This document shows positions 42,959-51,611 of a DNA stretch of 57,432 bases, one piece after another. The notes under the pieces were generated by a model, which was given only the letters and a program-made list of their open reading frames with translations, was not told where the DNA came from and searched no databases. The translations under genes were made by a program, and so were the position numbers. The stretch's first letter is position 1; each line of letters starts with the position of its first letter. This stretch comes from Arthrobacter echini (GTDB taxonomy: Bacteria > Actinomycetota > Actinomycetes > Actinomycetales > Micrococcaceae): contig NZ_VSLD01000008.1 of assembly GCF_008107445.1 (NCBI RefSeq), positions 1 through 57,432 of the forward strand, read 5' to 3'.

Positions 42959-44603
42959 GGCCGGGACCGAAACGACCCTTCCTACGCTCGGTCCCCTGGG
43001 GATGCTGCGGTGGGTATGGCGGCAACTGACCAGCATGCGCACCGCCCTGCAGCTGCTCCTGCTGCTCGCCGTCGCCGCCGTCCCCGGATCGTTGTTCCCG
43101 CAGCGCCCCGCGAACCCCGCCGTCGTCACCCAATACCTTAAGGACAATCCTGACACCGGGCCATGGCTGGACCGCTTCCAGCTCTTCGATGTGTTCTCCT
43201 CGGTCTGGTTCTCGGCCATCTACCTACTGCTCTTCACCTCCCTCGTCGGATGCGTCATCCCGCGCACCCGCGCCCACCTCAAGTCACTCAAAGCCCCACC
43301 ACCGCGAACCCCCCGGAACCTGTCCCGCCTCCCCCAGCACGGGTACCTCACCCTGCACAGCAACCCGTCCGAGAAAACGTCGGAGGCGCCCACACCGGGT
43401 GACGCGATCGCGGATGCGGCCCTCCTGCTCAAGAAATCCGGGTACCGGGTGAACACCCGTGACATGGACACCAGTCAGCCCTCTGTTGGTGCCGAGCGCG
43501 GTTTTACCAAGGAAGCAGGAAATCTCCTGTTTCACACCGCGCTCATCGGTGTCCTGGTGTCCGTCGCGGTCGGCGGCATGTTCGGCTACCGGGGCCAGAA
43601 ACTGATCGTCGAAGGGGAGGGATTCACCAACTCCCTTATCGGCTACGACTCCTTCGCACCAGGAACCAACTTCGATGAGAACTCCCTGACCCCGTTCGCC
43701 CTGACCCTCAAAGACTTCGACGTGGTCTTCAACCGCGACGAACCCGCCACCTACGGCCAGCCCCTGGACTTCACCGCCGCCATGACAGTGCAGGAGAACC
43801 CGGCAGCAGCCCCGGTTGACCAGACCCTGAAGGTCAACTCCCCTATCGGCATCGGTGGAGCGAACATCTACCTGGTCGGCAACGGGTACGCGCCCCTCAT
43901 TACGGTCCGTGACGGCGAGGGGAACATCGCCTTCTCAGGTCCCGTCCCGTCACAGCCAACAGACACCGCCTACACCTCGACGGTCGTGATCAAAGCCCCC
44001 GATGCCCAGCCCGAGCAACTGGGGTTCGTGGGCTTCTTCCTGCCCACCGCCGTCGTGGACAGCACCGGGCTTGCCTTCGGATCCGACCCGGACCCGTTCA
44101 ACCCCCAACTGAACCTGAACTCCTACTACGGAGACCTGGGCTTGGACGACGGCACCCCGGTCTCCGTGTACCAGCTCGACACCACCGACCTGACCCAGCT
44201 CAATGGGCGGGACAACCCCGCCGGCGGTATCGTCCTGGGCGCCGAACAAACCTACGACTTGCCCGACGGCAAGGGATCCATCACCTTCGACGGACTCAAA
44301 CGCTTCATCGCCCTGGACATCACCTATGACCCCGGGAAGATCGGCGCCCTGGTCTTCTCCACGCTGGCCCTCACCGGGCTGATCCTCTCCCTCGTCACCG
44401 CCCGCAGAAGGGCCTGGATCACAGCACACACGAACCCTGATGGGACCACCGAGCTCGAATACGGTTTCCTCGCCCGCGGCGAAGACCACGGGCTCAAAGC
44501 CGAAGCCGCCAAGATCCGTGCCCGGCTCATCAGCCGCTGGCCGGCCGCAGCTTCGCTACCAGCCACAGCACACCCCACCGGAAAGGCCCACCATGTCCCC
44601 TAA
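42948..44603 (+). CDS. resB: ResB/CcsB-family cytochrome c biogenesis protein
   Basis: 551 residues. Three N-terminal helices (MRTALQLLLLLAVAAVPGSLFPQ; YLLLFTSLVGCVIPRT; LLFHTALIGVLVSVAVGGMFGYRG), a large extracytoplasmic domain, and one final helix (IGALVFSTLALTGLILSLV). This is the ResB layout, a partner of CcsA/ResC in haem attachment. No ResC/CcsA gene occurs in the window; the next gene encodes only a small two-helix protein. Either ResC is encoded elsewhere or this ResB has another job. Confidence 0.92.
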   Translation: MASKAGTETTLPTLGPLGMLRWVWRQLTSMRTALQLLLLLAVAAVPGSLFPQRPANPAVVTQYLKDNPDTGPWLDRFQLFDVFSSVWFSAIYLLLFTSLVGCVIPRTRAHLKSLKAPPPRTPRNLSRLPQHGYLTLHSNPSEKTSEAPTPGDAIADAALLLKKSGYRVNTRDMDTSQPSVGAERGFTKEAGNLLFHTALIGVLVSVAVGGMFGYRGQKLIVEGEGFTNSLIGYDSFAPGTNFDENSLTPFALTLKDFDVVFNRDEPATYGQPLDFTAAMTVQENPAAAPVDQTLKVNSPIGIGGANIYLVGNGYAPLITVRDGEGNIAFSGPVPSQPTDTAYTSTVVIKAPDAQPEQLGFVGFFLPTAVVDSTGLAFGSDPDPFNPQLNLNSYYGDLGLDDGTPVSVYQLDTTDLTQLNGRDNPAGGIVLGAEQTYDLPDGKGSITFDGLKRFIALDITYDPGKIGALVFSTLALTGLILSLVTARRRAWITAHTNPDGTTELEYGFLARGEDHGLKAEAAKIRARLISRWPAAASLPATAHPTGKAHHVP

Positions 44604-44847
44604 CTCAGCCTCCGATTCAACCCCTGACGACCCGGGCGCCCGTTACCGGCGTCTTCACCGCCAACTGCGGTTCGGGCAGATCCTCATGATCCTCGGCGCA
44701 CTCCTCGCCCTCATCCACATGATCGCCCACCTGGCACCACCGGAACAGCAGCCCGGTCTGGCACTGGACATCGCCGTGGGATACCCCGCAGCAGCCCTGA
44801 TATTCGTCATCGGAGCCACCCTCGCAGGCCAAAAGAAAAACCCTTAG
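44593..44847 (+). CDS. small two-helix membrane protein of unknown function
   Basis: 84 residues. A charged N-terminus (RYRRLHRQLRFGQ) is followed by two helices (ILMILGALLALIHMIAHL; AVGYPAAALIFVIGATLAG) and a Lys-rich end. ATG 44593 overlaps the resB stop, so it is translationally coupled. The His/Met in HMIAHL is the only possible ligand pair. It sits where resC is usually found. Not recognised. Confidence 0.75.
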   Translation: MSPNSASDSTPDDPGARYRRLHRQLRFGQILMILGALLALIHMIAHLAPPEQQPGLALDIAVGYPAAALIFVIGATLAGQKKNP

Positions 44848-44988
44848 CACCACAGCCAGCTATCCGGCACTGCTTAGACCCTCGCACGACACGTCACCGG
44901 CTCCCCCGGCCATCAGCCCTTTCCTCCGCCCATCCACGCCCCTCCACTCAAGCTCCCTCCCGTACAACCTCCCAACATTGGATCGCCC

Positions 44989-45918
44989 ATGAAGGTCATA
45001 GAGCCTGATTCGTACTTCCCCTCCCCCACTATCAGCGCCCTATCTCTTGGCCCGGTAACCATCAACTTCTACGCTCTGTGCATCCTGGCCGGCATCATCG
45101 TCGCGGTGTGGCTCACCGGACGCCGCCTCGACGCCCGCGGAGGCCAACCCGGCCAGGTGCTAGACGTCGTCACATGGGCTGTTCCCTTCGGCATCATCGG
45201 CGGCAGGCTCTACCACGTCATCACCGACTACCAGCTCTACTTCGGGCCCGGAAAGAACCCACTGGACGCCCTCAAGATCTGGGAGGGCGGACTCGGTATC
45301 TGGGGGGCAATTGCGCTCGGGGCACTCGGTGCGTACATCGGCTGCCGCCGGAACAACGTAAACTTCCTCGCATTCGCCGACTCCGCAGCACCGGCAATCC
45401 TCATTGCCCAAGCCTTGGGCCGGTGGGGCAACTGGTTCAACAACGAGCTCTACGGAGACCCCTCCACCGCACCCTGGGCCCTGCAAATTCACACCATAGA
45501 CCCGGCCACCAATCGGGCCAAACTCGGAGCGGACGGCGCCCCGGTCGTCCTCGGATACTTCGAACCGACCTTTTTGTATGAGTCACTGTGGTGCCTGGCT
45601 GCAGCAACACTGATCCTCATCCTGGACAAGAAAACCACCCTCGGCGCCGGTTCTGTGCTGGCACTGTACGTCGCCCTGTACACCGCAGGCAGGTTCTTCT
45701 TCGAACTCATGCGCTCCGACTACGCCAACCTCATCCTCGGACTGCGCATCAACACCTGGGTCTCTGCGATCCTTTTCCTCGCCGCAACCACCCTCTTCCT
45801 CCGGCGCAAAAATCGGCCCCGATCCACCACGCACCGCACGGAACTCAAAAATTCACCACAAGACGCCCGAGCATTGTCGCCACAGCAGACCGACACTACC
45901 GGTCCTCACGGCCGCTGA
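44989..45918 (+). CDS. lgt: prolipoprotein diacylglyceryl transferase
   Basis: 309 residues, seven helices. The Lgt signatures are present: WEGGLGIWGAIALGALGAYIGCRR and the active-site block LGRWGNWFNNELYG, plus FLYESLWCL. It attaches diacylglycerol to lipobox cysteines; three lipoproteins (DUF305, BNR, ResA) are encoded just upstream. An accessory copy of an essential housekeeping enzyme inside a metal island is notable. The 140 bases upstream carry no gene. Confidence 0.95.
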   Translation: MKVIEPDSYFPSPTISALSLGPVTINFYALCILAGIIVAVWLTGRRLDARGGQPGQVLDVVTWAVPFGIIGGRLYHVITDYQLYFGPGKNPLDALKIWEGGLGIWGAIALGALGAYIGCRRNNVNFLAFADSAAPAILIAQALGRWGNWFNNELYGDPSTAPWALQIHTIDPATNRAKLGADGAPVVLGYFEPTFLYESLWCLAAATLILILDKKTTLGAGSVLALYVALYTAGRFFFELMRSDYANLILGLRINTWVSAILFLAATTLFLRRKNRPRSTTHRTELKNSPQDARALSPQQTDTTGPHGR

Positions 45919-45946
45919 CACCTCATCAACCGACAGGACTCACCTC

Positions 45947-46549
45947 ATGCAACACCCGCACGAGCCAAGGGCCAACATCCCCCCATCCGGCCCTCCGACT
46001 GCCCGGCCTTCCGAAAACACTTCCACTAGCGAAAGCGCCTCTCCCCCGGTGGCTACCCCGGAAACCATCCTTACCGCGGACGGGCTGCTACCAACAGATG
46101 AGCCGGTCCTCTGGAAAGAACGCCTGTACCCAAACTTCGGTGTGTGGGTGATCGTTGTCGGCTTGGCTTTCGCACCGGCGGTCATCTTCGCCCCGATCGA
46201 CATGACCATCGGGGTCGTGGCATCGGTGATCACCCTGATCATTCTCGTGATCATGATGATCACATCGACCCCCACGATCCTGGTTACCCGCACCGTGCTA
46301 CAGGTGGGCCGCGCCCGGATCGACCGGACGTATGTCGGCACAGCCGAGGCCTTCATCAAAGATGAAGCCACCACGCAACGTGGCACAGCCCTGCACGGAT
46401 TGACCTACCTGTGTATCAGGGGATGGATTGACGCCGTCGTGAAAGTCGAAATCACCGACCAGGAAGACCCGGCACCGTACTGGCTCGTTTCCTCCAGGCA
46501 CCCCGACCAACTTGCCAATCTACTCACCAGCCGTACACCCCAAAAGTAA
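45947..46549 (+). CDS. DUF3093-family membrane protein
   Basis: 200 residues. A Pro/Ser-rich N-terminal ~50 residues, LWKERLYPNFGVWVI and a second helix (IGVVASVITLIILVIMMIT), then a beta-rich domain with VVKVEITDQEDPAPYWLVSSRHPDQLANLL, the DUF3093 end signature of actinobacteria. Function unknown. It starts 28 bases after lgt on the same strand and is probably co-transcribed. Confidence 0.85.
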   Translation: MQHPHEPRANIPPSGPPTARPSENTSTSESASPPVATPETILTADGLLPTDEPVLWKERLYPNFGVWVIVVGLAFAPAVIFAPIDMTIGVVASVITLIILVIMMITSTPTILVTRTVLQVGRARIDRTYVGTAEAFIKDEATTQRGTALHGLTYLCIRGWIDAVVKVEITDQEDPAPYWLVSSRHPDQLANLLTSRTPQK

Positions 46550-46593
46550 AACCCGTGGGAAACGTCTCAACCGAGCGGGAAGGTAAACAGGAC

Positions 46594-46779
46594 ATGGCAT
46601 CAAACAAGAACAAATCAGCTCGCACACGAGGGGCGCAGCAGCGCCACGCGGCTGTACAACAGGCAGAAGCCGAACGACAGAAACGACGAAAGCAACAACG
46701 CAGGGCACTCATCCTTGGCGTAATTCTTCTAACCCTTGCCGCCGCCACCGCCCTGACAACTTTCCTCTTCGTCACCTGA
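46594..46779 (+). CDS. small basic single-helix membrane protein
   Basis: 61 residues. A strongly basic and Gln-rich cytoplasmic half (QQRHAAVQQAEAERQKRRKQQRR) is followed by one C-terminal helix (LILGVILLTLAAATALTTFLF). ATG 46594 follows GGGAAGG; ATG 46555 is possible but adds a polar stretch. It is the last gene before a hairpin terminator. Not recognised; possibly an assembly or anchoring peptide. Confidence 0.65.
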   Translation: MASNKNKSARTRGAQQRHAAVQQAEAERQKRRKQQRRALILGVILLTLAAATALTTFLFVT

Positions 46780-46793
46780 CGCTCAATGAAATG

Positions 46794-46817
46794 AGCAGCC
46801 CGAGAAACTGGGCTGCT
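46794..46817 (+). terminator. hairpin ending the envelope operon
   Basis: AGCAGCCC (46794-46801) and GGGCTGCT (46810-46817) form a perfect 8-base stem 14 bases after the last stop. There is no T run, so it may be Rho-assisted. The next 300 bases up to the permease show no gene. Confidence 0.65.
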
Positions 46818-47117
46818 GCGACGATTTCGATCACCGGAGGTGGTATAGATGCGAGTCGTGCGTGTGAATAGCTGTCACGTCGGTGTACCTATAAGTCACG
46901 ACAAAGACGACGGTAAAAGTATCAGTGGTGATCGGCTTGTCCGTATCGGCGGCGTTTGGTCTAGCTGTCCGAGGCATCCCTTCAGCATCCCGATGTGGGC
47001 GGCGGGGCCGTGGGTACGGGTGGGAATTGACGGGGCCTTGCAGTGGTAGTTCCCCCTGCGCCTTTACGTGACGGGGTTCGACAGGGGTCGTGGAGCGGGG
47101 GCGGGTAAACTACTCTG

Positions 47118-48422
47118 ATGCCGGCTGATACGAAGAAACTCTCTCTGGTTGGATCTGTCTCCCTTGGTACGGGGGTGATGATCGGGGCAGGTATTTTTGC
47201 CTTGGTGGGCCAGGTCTCTGAGATCGCTGGACGATGGATGCCTGCTGCGTTTTTGGCCGGTGCTATCGTCATCGGCTTCAGCGCCTACTCCTACGTGCGG
47301 TACTCCAGCACCCACCATTCCTCGGGTGGAATCGCGATGCTCCTCAAGAGTGCCTACGGACCGGGAGTCGTTGCTGGTTCTTTTTCGCTGTTCATGTACG
47401 TGTCCATGGTCGTCGCCGAAAGCCTTTTGGCGAGAACCTTCGGAACGTATGCCCTGCGCCCCTTCGGGCTGCAGGGATCAGTTGTCCTTGTTCCTGTTCT
47501 GGGAGTACTCGCCATCGTCGCCGCGGCTCTGGTCAACTTGTTCGGCAACCGGCTCGTCGAACGATCAGCCACCGTCACAGCAGCCTTGAAGATTTTCGGT
47601 ATAGCTGCTCTTGCCATCGCCGGAATCATTGCCGCGGGCTGGTCGTCCTTGGTGAACAGCCTCCAAGGACAGGGAGGCGATAGCGGCCCCGATGGGCAAG
47701 GGCTCCTGGGATTCCTCGCTGGGACCACACTGTGCATCCTCGCGTATAAAGGTTTCACCACAATCACCAACCAGGGTGATGACGTTCGTGAGCCCAACAA
47801 GAACATTGGGCGGTCGATCACCATATCAATTCTGTTGTGCGCGGTCCTGTATTTCCTGCTGACAGTCGCCGTAGCAGGAAGCCTCAGCGTTTCGGAGATC
47901 ATCGAATCCCGCGATTACGCTCTCGCCGCAGCAGCGGAACCCCTATTCGGTGTATGGGGAACAAACCTAACCATCGCCTTAGCAATCGTGGCAACCCTGT
48001 CGGGTCTGCTGGCGAGCATCTATTCTGTCTCGCGACTCTACGACATGCTCAGCGGTATGGGCCAGGCACCAAAACTCCCTAGCGGCATAAAACACCAGTC
48101 CCTTGTCATCACAGCCGGTCTCGCGATCATCATCACCATTTTCTTCGATCTGAGCCAAATCGCGTCGATGGGAGCACTGCTATACCTAACGATGGATATT
48201 GCGATCCACTGGGGCATCATTCGACACCTCAAGGAGGAGGTCAGCGCCAAGCGGTGGGTCCCGGGCATGGCGATCGCTCTAGACGTCATAGTGATCCTCG
48301 CCTTCGTCATCAGCAAACTGCGCAGCGACCCCCTTACCCTGGTCGTCTCAGTAAGCCTCGGCGGAGTAATTTTCCTCACACAGTGGATCACCGTAAAACA
48401 CCGGAAACCACAAGATTCATAG
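47118..48422 (+). CDS. APC-family amino-acid/polyamine-type permease
   Basis: 434 residues, ~12 helices. The N-terminal LVGSVSLGTGVMIGAGIFALVGQV is the APC substrate-binding signature (G-x-G-x-x-x-G-A-G-I-F). GFTTITNQGDDVREPNKNIGRSI matches the conserved loop of the superfamily. The substrate cannot be named from sequence. It is monocistronic and followed by an IS256 remnant, with no visible link to metal genes. Confidence 0.88.
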   Translation: MPADTKKLSLVGSVSLGTGVMIGAGIFALVGQVSEIAGRWMPAAFLAGAIVIGFSAYSYVRYSSTHHSSGGIAMLLKSAYGPGVVAGSFSLFMYVSMVVAESLLARTFGTYALRPFGLQGSVVLVPVLGVLAIVAAALVNLFGNRLVERSATVTAALKIFGIAALAIAGIIAAGWSSLVNSLQGQGGDSGPDGQGLLGFLAGTTLCILAYKGFTTITNQGDDVREPNKNIGRSITISILLCAVLYFLLTVAVAGSLSVSEIIESRDYALAAAAEPLFGVWGTNLTIALAIVATLSGLLASIYSVSRLYDMLSGMGQAPKLPSGIKHQSLVITAGLAIIITIFFDLSQIASMGALLYLTMDIAIHWGIIRHLKEEVSAKRWVPGMAIALDVIVILAFVISKLRSDPLTLVVSVSLGGVIFLTQWITVKHRKPQDS

Positions 48423-48534
48423 CCAATACTTGAAAATAATCCGCCTCGCCCGACCCCTGAACCAGGGGACAGTGGATTTAGCGGTGTTTCTGGCCTGACG
48501 CGTCGCGCGTGAGTGTGGCGGGGAAAGTGCCGTC

Positions 48535-48766
48535 ATGACGACACTGGATGTTGTGAGTCCGAAGAAAGAATCGAACGAGGATCGGTCTGCTGAGGCTGAT
48601 GCTGCGGCGGAGCTCGTGCGCTTGGCCAAGGAACAGGGCCTGGCGCTGACGGCCTCCTAAAGCTGTTCACGAAGAATGTGCTCGAGACAGCCCTGAACGA
48701 GGAGCTCACCGGGCACCTCGGGCACGAGGAGCATCGCCCTGACCGTGACCGCACGTCGGGCAATGT
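48535..48766 (+). pseudogene. IS256-family transposase N-terminal remnant
   Basis: MTTLDVVSPKKESNED and AAELVRLAKEQGLALT match IS256 transposase beginnings. A frameshift near 48655 puts a TAA in frame, and the next frame continues GLLKLFTKNVLETALNEELTGHLGHEEH. At 48766 it is cut by the ISL3 element; across it the reading resumes at 50219 (SGNVRN), then ends by about 50227. Only ~75 residues remain. Confidence 0.82.
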
Positions 48767-50210
48767 GGCTCTTCGTAATTAAGAGTGGAGGTGAGGTTCC
48801 GGCGGTGTGAGCGGGATGGGTGCGTCGTGCTCGACATAGAGGTCGAGGCCTTCCGATGATGGAAGTTCTCACACGAACCATCTGAAAGACCTCGACGTGC
48901 TCAAAGCTACCTTCGTTCGCCCTGACCTGACCACGTTCTGCCAGCTCGACGAGCTCGGCCTCGAAGCCGTCGGGCAGCATCTCAACCCAGATCGTGCGGT
49001 GCTCGAATGTCGTGTCCTTGAACCCGATCGGTGGTGCCGTACGTGTGGTGCCGAAGGAGCACCGAAAGACACGGTGACGCGTCGGCTCGCTCATGAGCCC
49101 TTCGGTCACCGACCCACGACATTGCTGGTGCGGGTGCGCCGCTACCGGTGCGAGCACTGCAGACAGACCTGGCGGCAAGACACCTCGAAGGCCGCCGATC
49201 GGAGGGCGAAGATCTCACGCCGCGGACTGACGTGGGCGCTGTTCGCAATTGTGGTCGATCACCTCACTATGTCCCGCGTCGCAGCCGGTCTGGGAGTGTC
49301 GTGGCATACCGCGAACAGCGCGGTCCTCGCTGAAGGCAAACGCGTTCTGATTGATGCCCCGGGCCGGTTCGATGGTGTCACCGCGATCGGCGTGGACGAG
49401 CACGTCTGGCGGCATACCCGTAAGGGGGATCGGTTCGTCACGGTCATCATCGACCTGACACCGATCCGCGAGAAAACGGGGCCGGCACGACTGTTGGACA
49501 TGGTCGAAGGCCGCTCCAAGTCCGTGTTCAAGCAGTGGCTCGCTGGCCGTCCGCAGGCCTGGCGGGATGGAGTGGAAGTCGTGGCGATGGACGGGTTCAC
49601 CGGGTTCAAGACCGCCACTACGGAAGAGCTCCCCGACGCGGTTCCAGTGATGGATCCCTTCCATGTCGTGCGCCTAGCAGGCGACGGGTTGGATCGGTGC
49701 CGGCAACGCGTCCAACAGACCACAACCGGGCACCGTGGCCGTTCCGGTGACCCCCTCTACCGGGCCCGGCGGACCTTGCATACCGGGGCGGACCTTCTCA
49801 CCGACAAGCAGCAAGCGCGCCTCCTCGCTGTCTTCGAGGGTGAGGACCACGTTGAGGTGGAGGCGACCTGGGGTATCTACCAGCGGATCGTCGCTGCGTA
49901 CCGGGAACCCAATAAGAAGAAGGGGAAAGAGCTGATGAAAGCCGTGATCGACGCGGTCATCACCGGCGTGCCGGCCGCTCTGGTCGAGATCCGCAGGCTC
50001 GGCCGGACCATGAAACAACGGGCCGCCGATGTCCTCGCGTTCTTCGACCGACCCGGCACCAGCAACGGACCCACGGAGGCGATTAACGGGCGGCTCGAGC
50101 ACCTGCGCGGATCAGCCCTAGGCTTCCGAAATCTCACCCACTACATCGCCCGATCACTGCTCGAATCAGGCGGCTTCAGACCCCGTCTCCACTCTTAATT
50201 ACGATGAGCC
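48767..50210 (+). mobile_element. intact ISL3-family element
   Basis: The inverted repeats GGCTCTTCGTAATTAAGAG (48767 on) and the complement ending at 50210 match over 24 bases with one mismatch. An 8-base duplication GGCAATGT flanks it (48759-48766, 50211-50218), the length expected for ISL3. It contains one complete transposase gene. Removal of the element restores the IS256 frame exactly. Confidence 0.93.
48897..50198 (+). CDS. ISL3-family transposase
   Basis: 433 residues. N-terminal zinc finger (CRTCGAEGAPKD ... YRCEHCRQTW), HTH (LTMSRVAAGLGVSWHTANSAV), and the DDE core with IGVDEHVWRH (Asp), VVAMDGFTGF (Asp) and SNGPTEAINGRLEHLRG (Glu). Full length and intact, so transposition-competent. 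It ends inside the right inverted repeat region. Confidence 0.93.
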   Translation: MLKATFVRPDLTTFCQLDELGLEAVGQHLNPDRAVLECRVLEPDRWCRTCGAEGAPKDTVTRRLAHEPFGHRPTTLLVRVRRYRCEHCRQTWRQDTSKAADRRAKISRRGLTWALFAIVVDHLTMSRVAAGLGVSWHTANSAVLAEGKRVLIDAPGRFDGVTAIGVDEHVWRHTRKGDRFVTVIIDLTPIREKTGPARLLDMVEGRSKSVFKQWLAGRPQAWRDGVEVVAMDGFTGFKTATTEELPDAVPVMDPFHVVRLAGDGLDRCRQRVQQTTTGHRGRSGDPLYRARRTLHTGADLLTDKQQARLLAVFEGEDHVEVEATWGIYQRIVAAYREPNKKKGKELMKAVIDAVITGVPAALVEIRRLGRTMKQRAADVLAFFDRPGTSNGPTEAINGRLEHLRGSALGFRNLTHYIARSLLESGGFRPRLHS

Positions 50211-50301
50211 GGCAATGTCCGTAATTGGACGCGCCCGAAAACTGTGTTGACGGAACCGACCTCGGACTCATTTGACATCTATAGGACCGTCCCAGGGCGG
50301 T

Positions 50302-50892
50302 TCACGGGGCTCCTCCCTCCAAGCTGAGGTAGCGATACACCGTCGCCCGACTCGCCCCGATGATCTTCCCGATATCCGCCGGCGCAAGCCCCTGGGCTTT
50401 GAGCTCTCGTGCCCGTTTCACCTTGGCGTGCTCGGCGGTGATTTCCCGCCGACCGGCCTTCCTCCCGTGCTCGGCCGCTATGGCCATACCTGCCCGGGTG
50501 CGCTCGGCGAGCTGGTCGCGCTCGAGCTGAGCGAACGCGGACATCACCGTCAGCATGGCTCTGCCCATCGGACCGGTCGTGCTGATTCCCTCGGTCACAC
50601 TCCGGAAGTGCACACCACGCTGCTCGAGATCGTCGATGAGTGCAAGCAGGTTCCTGGTGTTGCGTCCCAACCGGTCTAGTTTCCACACCACCACCTCGTC
50701 CCCCGCCCGCAGGTGATCAAGGAGCTTGTCCAGCTCGGGCCGGCTCGCTCTTGTCCCGCTCACACCATGGTCAGTGAAGATTCGGCTGCAGCCAGCAACA
50801 GTGAGCGCTGCGTGCTGCAGATCCGCGTTCTGCTCCAGCGTGCTGACCCTGGCATACCCGATACTTCCCAACCCAACACTCCTAACGCTCAT
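50302..50892 (-). CDS. serine recombinase/resolvase
   Basis: 196 residues. Catalytic Ser in IGYARVSTLEQNADLQHAAL, then IFTDHGVSGTRASRPELDKLLDHL, WKLDRLGRNTRNLLALIDDL and LTVMSAFAQLERDQLAERTRAG, with a C-terminal HTH (APADIGKIIGASRATVYRYL). It resembles Tn3-type resolvases and differs clearly from the one at 15702. ATG 50892 has AAGGA upstream. No transposase partner is nearby. It directly follows the truncated IS256 remnant. Confidence 0.9.
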   Translation of the reverse strand: MSVRSVGLGSIGYARVSTLEQNADLQHAALTVAGCSRIFTDHGVSGTRASRPELDKLLDHLRAGDEVVVWKLDRLGRNTRNLLALIDDLEQRGVHFRSVTEGISTTGPMGRAMLTVMSAFAQLERDQLAERTRAGMAIAAEHGRKAGRREITAEHAKVKRARELKAQGLAPADIGKIIGASRATVYRYLSLEGGAP

Positions 50893-51065
50893 CAAAGGCG
50901 TCCTTCTACTTTGTTGAGAATAGACGACGTGAGACACATTGCTGGGACGCAACGCGGCCGAGTACTCCCCCGCCGATGCTGAGGTCGACTGACTCCCTGC
51001 CTGACCCTGCTATCGGTCTGGTCAAAGGATCCTTGGGTGGGACGCTTACTCAGTGGTGGACGAGT

Positions 51066-51557
51066 TCAGTGATCGAGGACTGCGAGGAGTTCCGCGAGAG
51101 TGTTCTGCTGCTCTGGGCTGAGGGCTTGAAGGAACTCGTGTTCTACAGCCACATGAACCGGAAGAACACTGTCGACGATGGTGCGGCCTGCGTCGGTGAG
51201 GTGGACCAGCTTCCCACGGCCGTCACGCTCATTCGAAGTTCGTTCGATGAGCCCCTCGGCCTCGAGCTTGTTCAAGCGTTGAGCGATCGCACTCGAGGTC
51301 ACCATCGACGTCTCGACCAAGTCTTTCGGGCTCAGGGCGTAGGGGTCCCCGGAGCGGCGAAGTGTCGCCAGGACGTCGAAGGTCGGCGCATCAATTCCCT
51401 GAGCCGCGAAGTTCTCACCGAGGCGCACCTCGATCCTCCGTGCGACGCGGGAGAGCCTGCCGATCACGGCCATCGGGCTCACATCGACATCAGGGCGTTC
51501 ACGGCCCCACTGCTCCAGCACCACCGCAACATGATCCTGAAGGTTTGTGTCTGTCAT
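51066..51557 (-). CDS. MarR-family regulator
   Basis: 163 residues. The winged helix contains APTFDVLATLRRSGDPYALSPKDLVETSMVTSSAIAQRLNKLEAEGLIERTSNERDGRGKLVHLTDAG, the standard MarR block. It is divergent from an EamA exporter, with an inverted repeat between them, and most likely represses it. The inducer is unknown. Confidence 0.92.
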   Translation of the reverse strand: MTDTNLQDHVAVVLEQWGRERPDVDVSPMAVIGRLSRVARRIEVRLGENFAAQGIDAPTFDVLATLRRSGDPYALSPKDLVETSMVTSSAIAQRLNKLEAEGLIERTSNERDGRGKLVHLTDAGRTIVDSVLPVHVAVEHEFLQALSPEQQNTLAELLAVLDH

Positions 51558-51576
51558 GGCACCACCCTAGTCAAAA

Positions 51577-51611
51577 GCTAAGCACGAAGATATATTTGCG
51601 TAGTGCTTAGC
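51577..51611. promoter_or_regulatory. MarR-type operator between marR and eamA
   Basis: GCTAAGCAC (51577-51585) and GTGCTTAGC (51603-51611) are perfect 9-base inverted arms separated by 17 AT-rich bases. The right arm includes the GTG at which the exporter frame begins. The geometry fits a MarR dimer or dimer pair controlling both genes. Confidence 0.75.

Noticed and set aside
46855..47049. 66-residue frame before the APC permease
   Set aside because: It follows a terminator, has no recognised domain and ends without link to the next gene; treated as intergenic.
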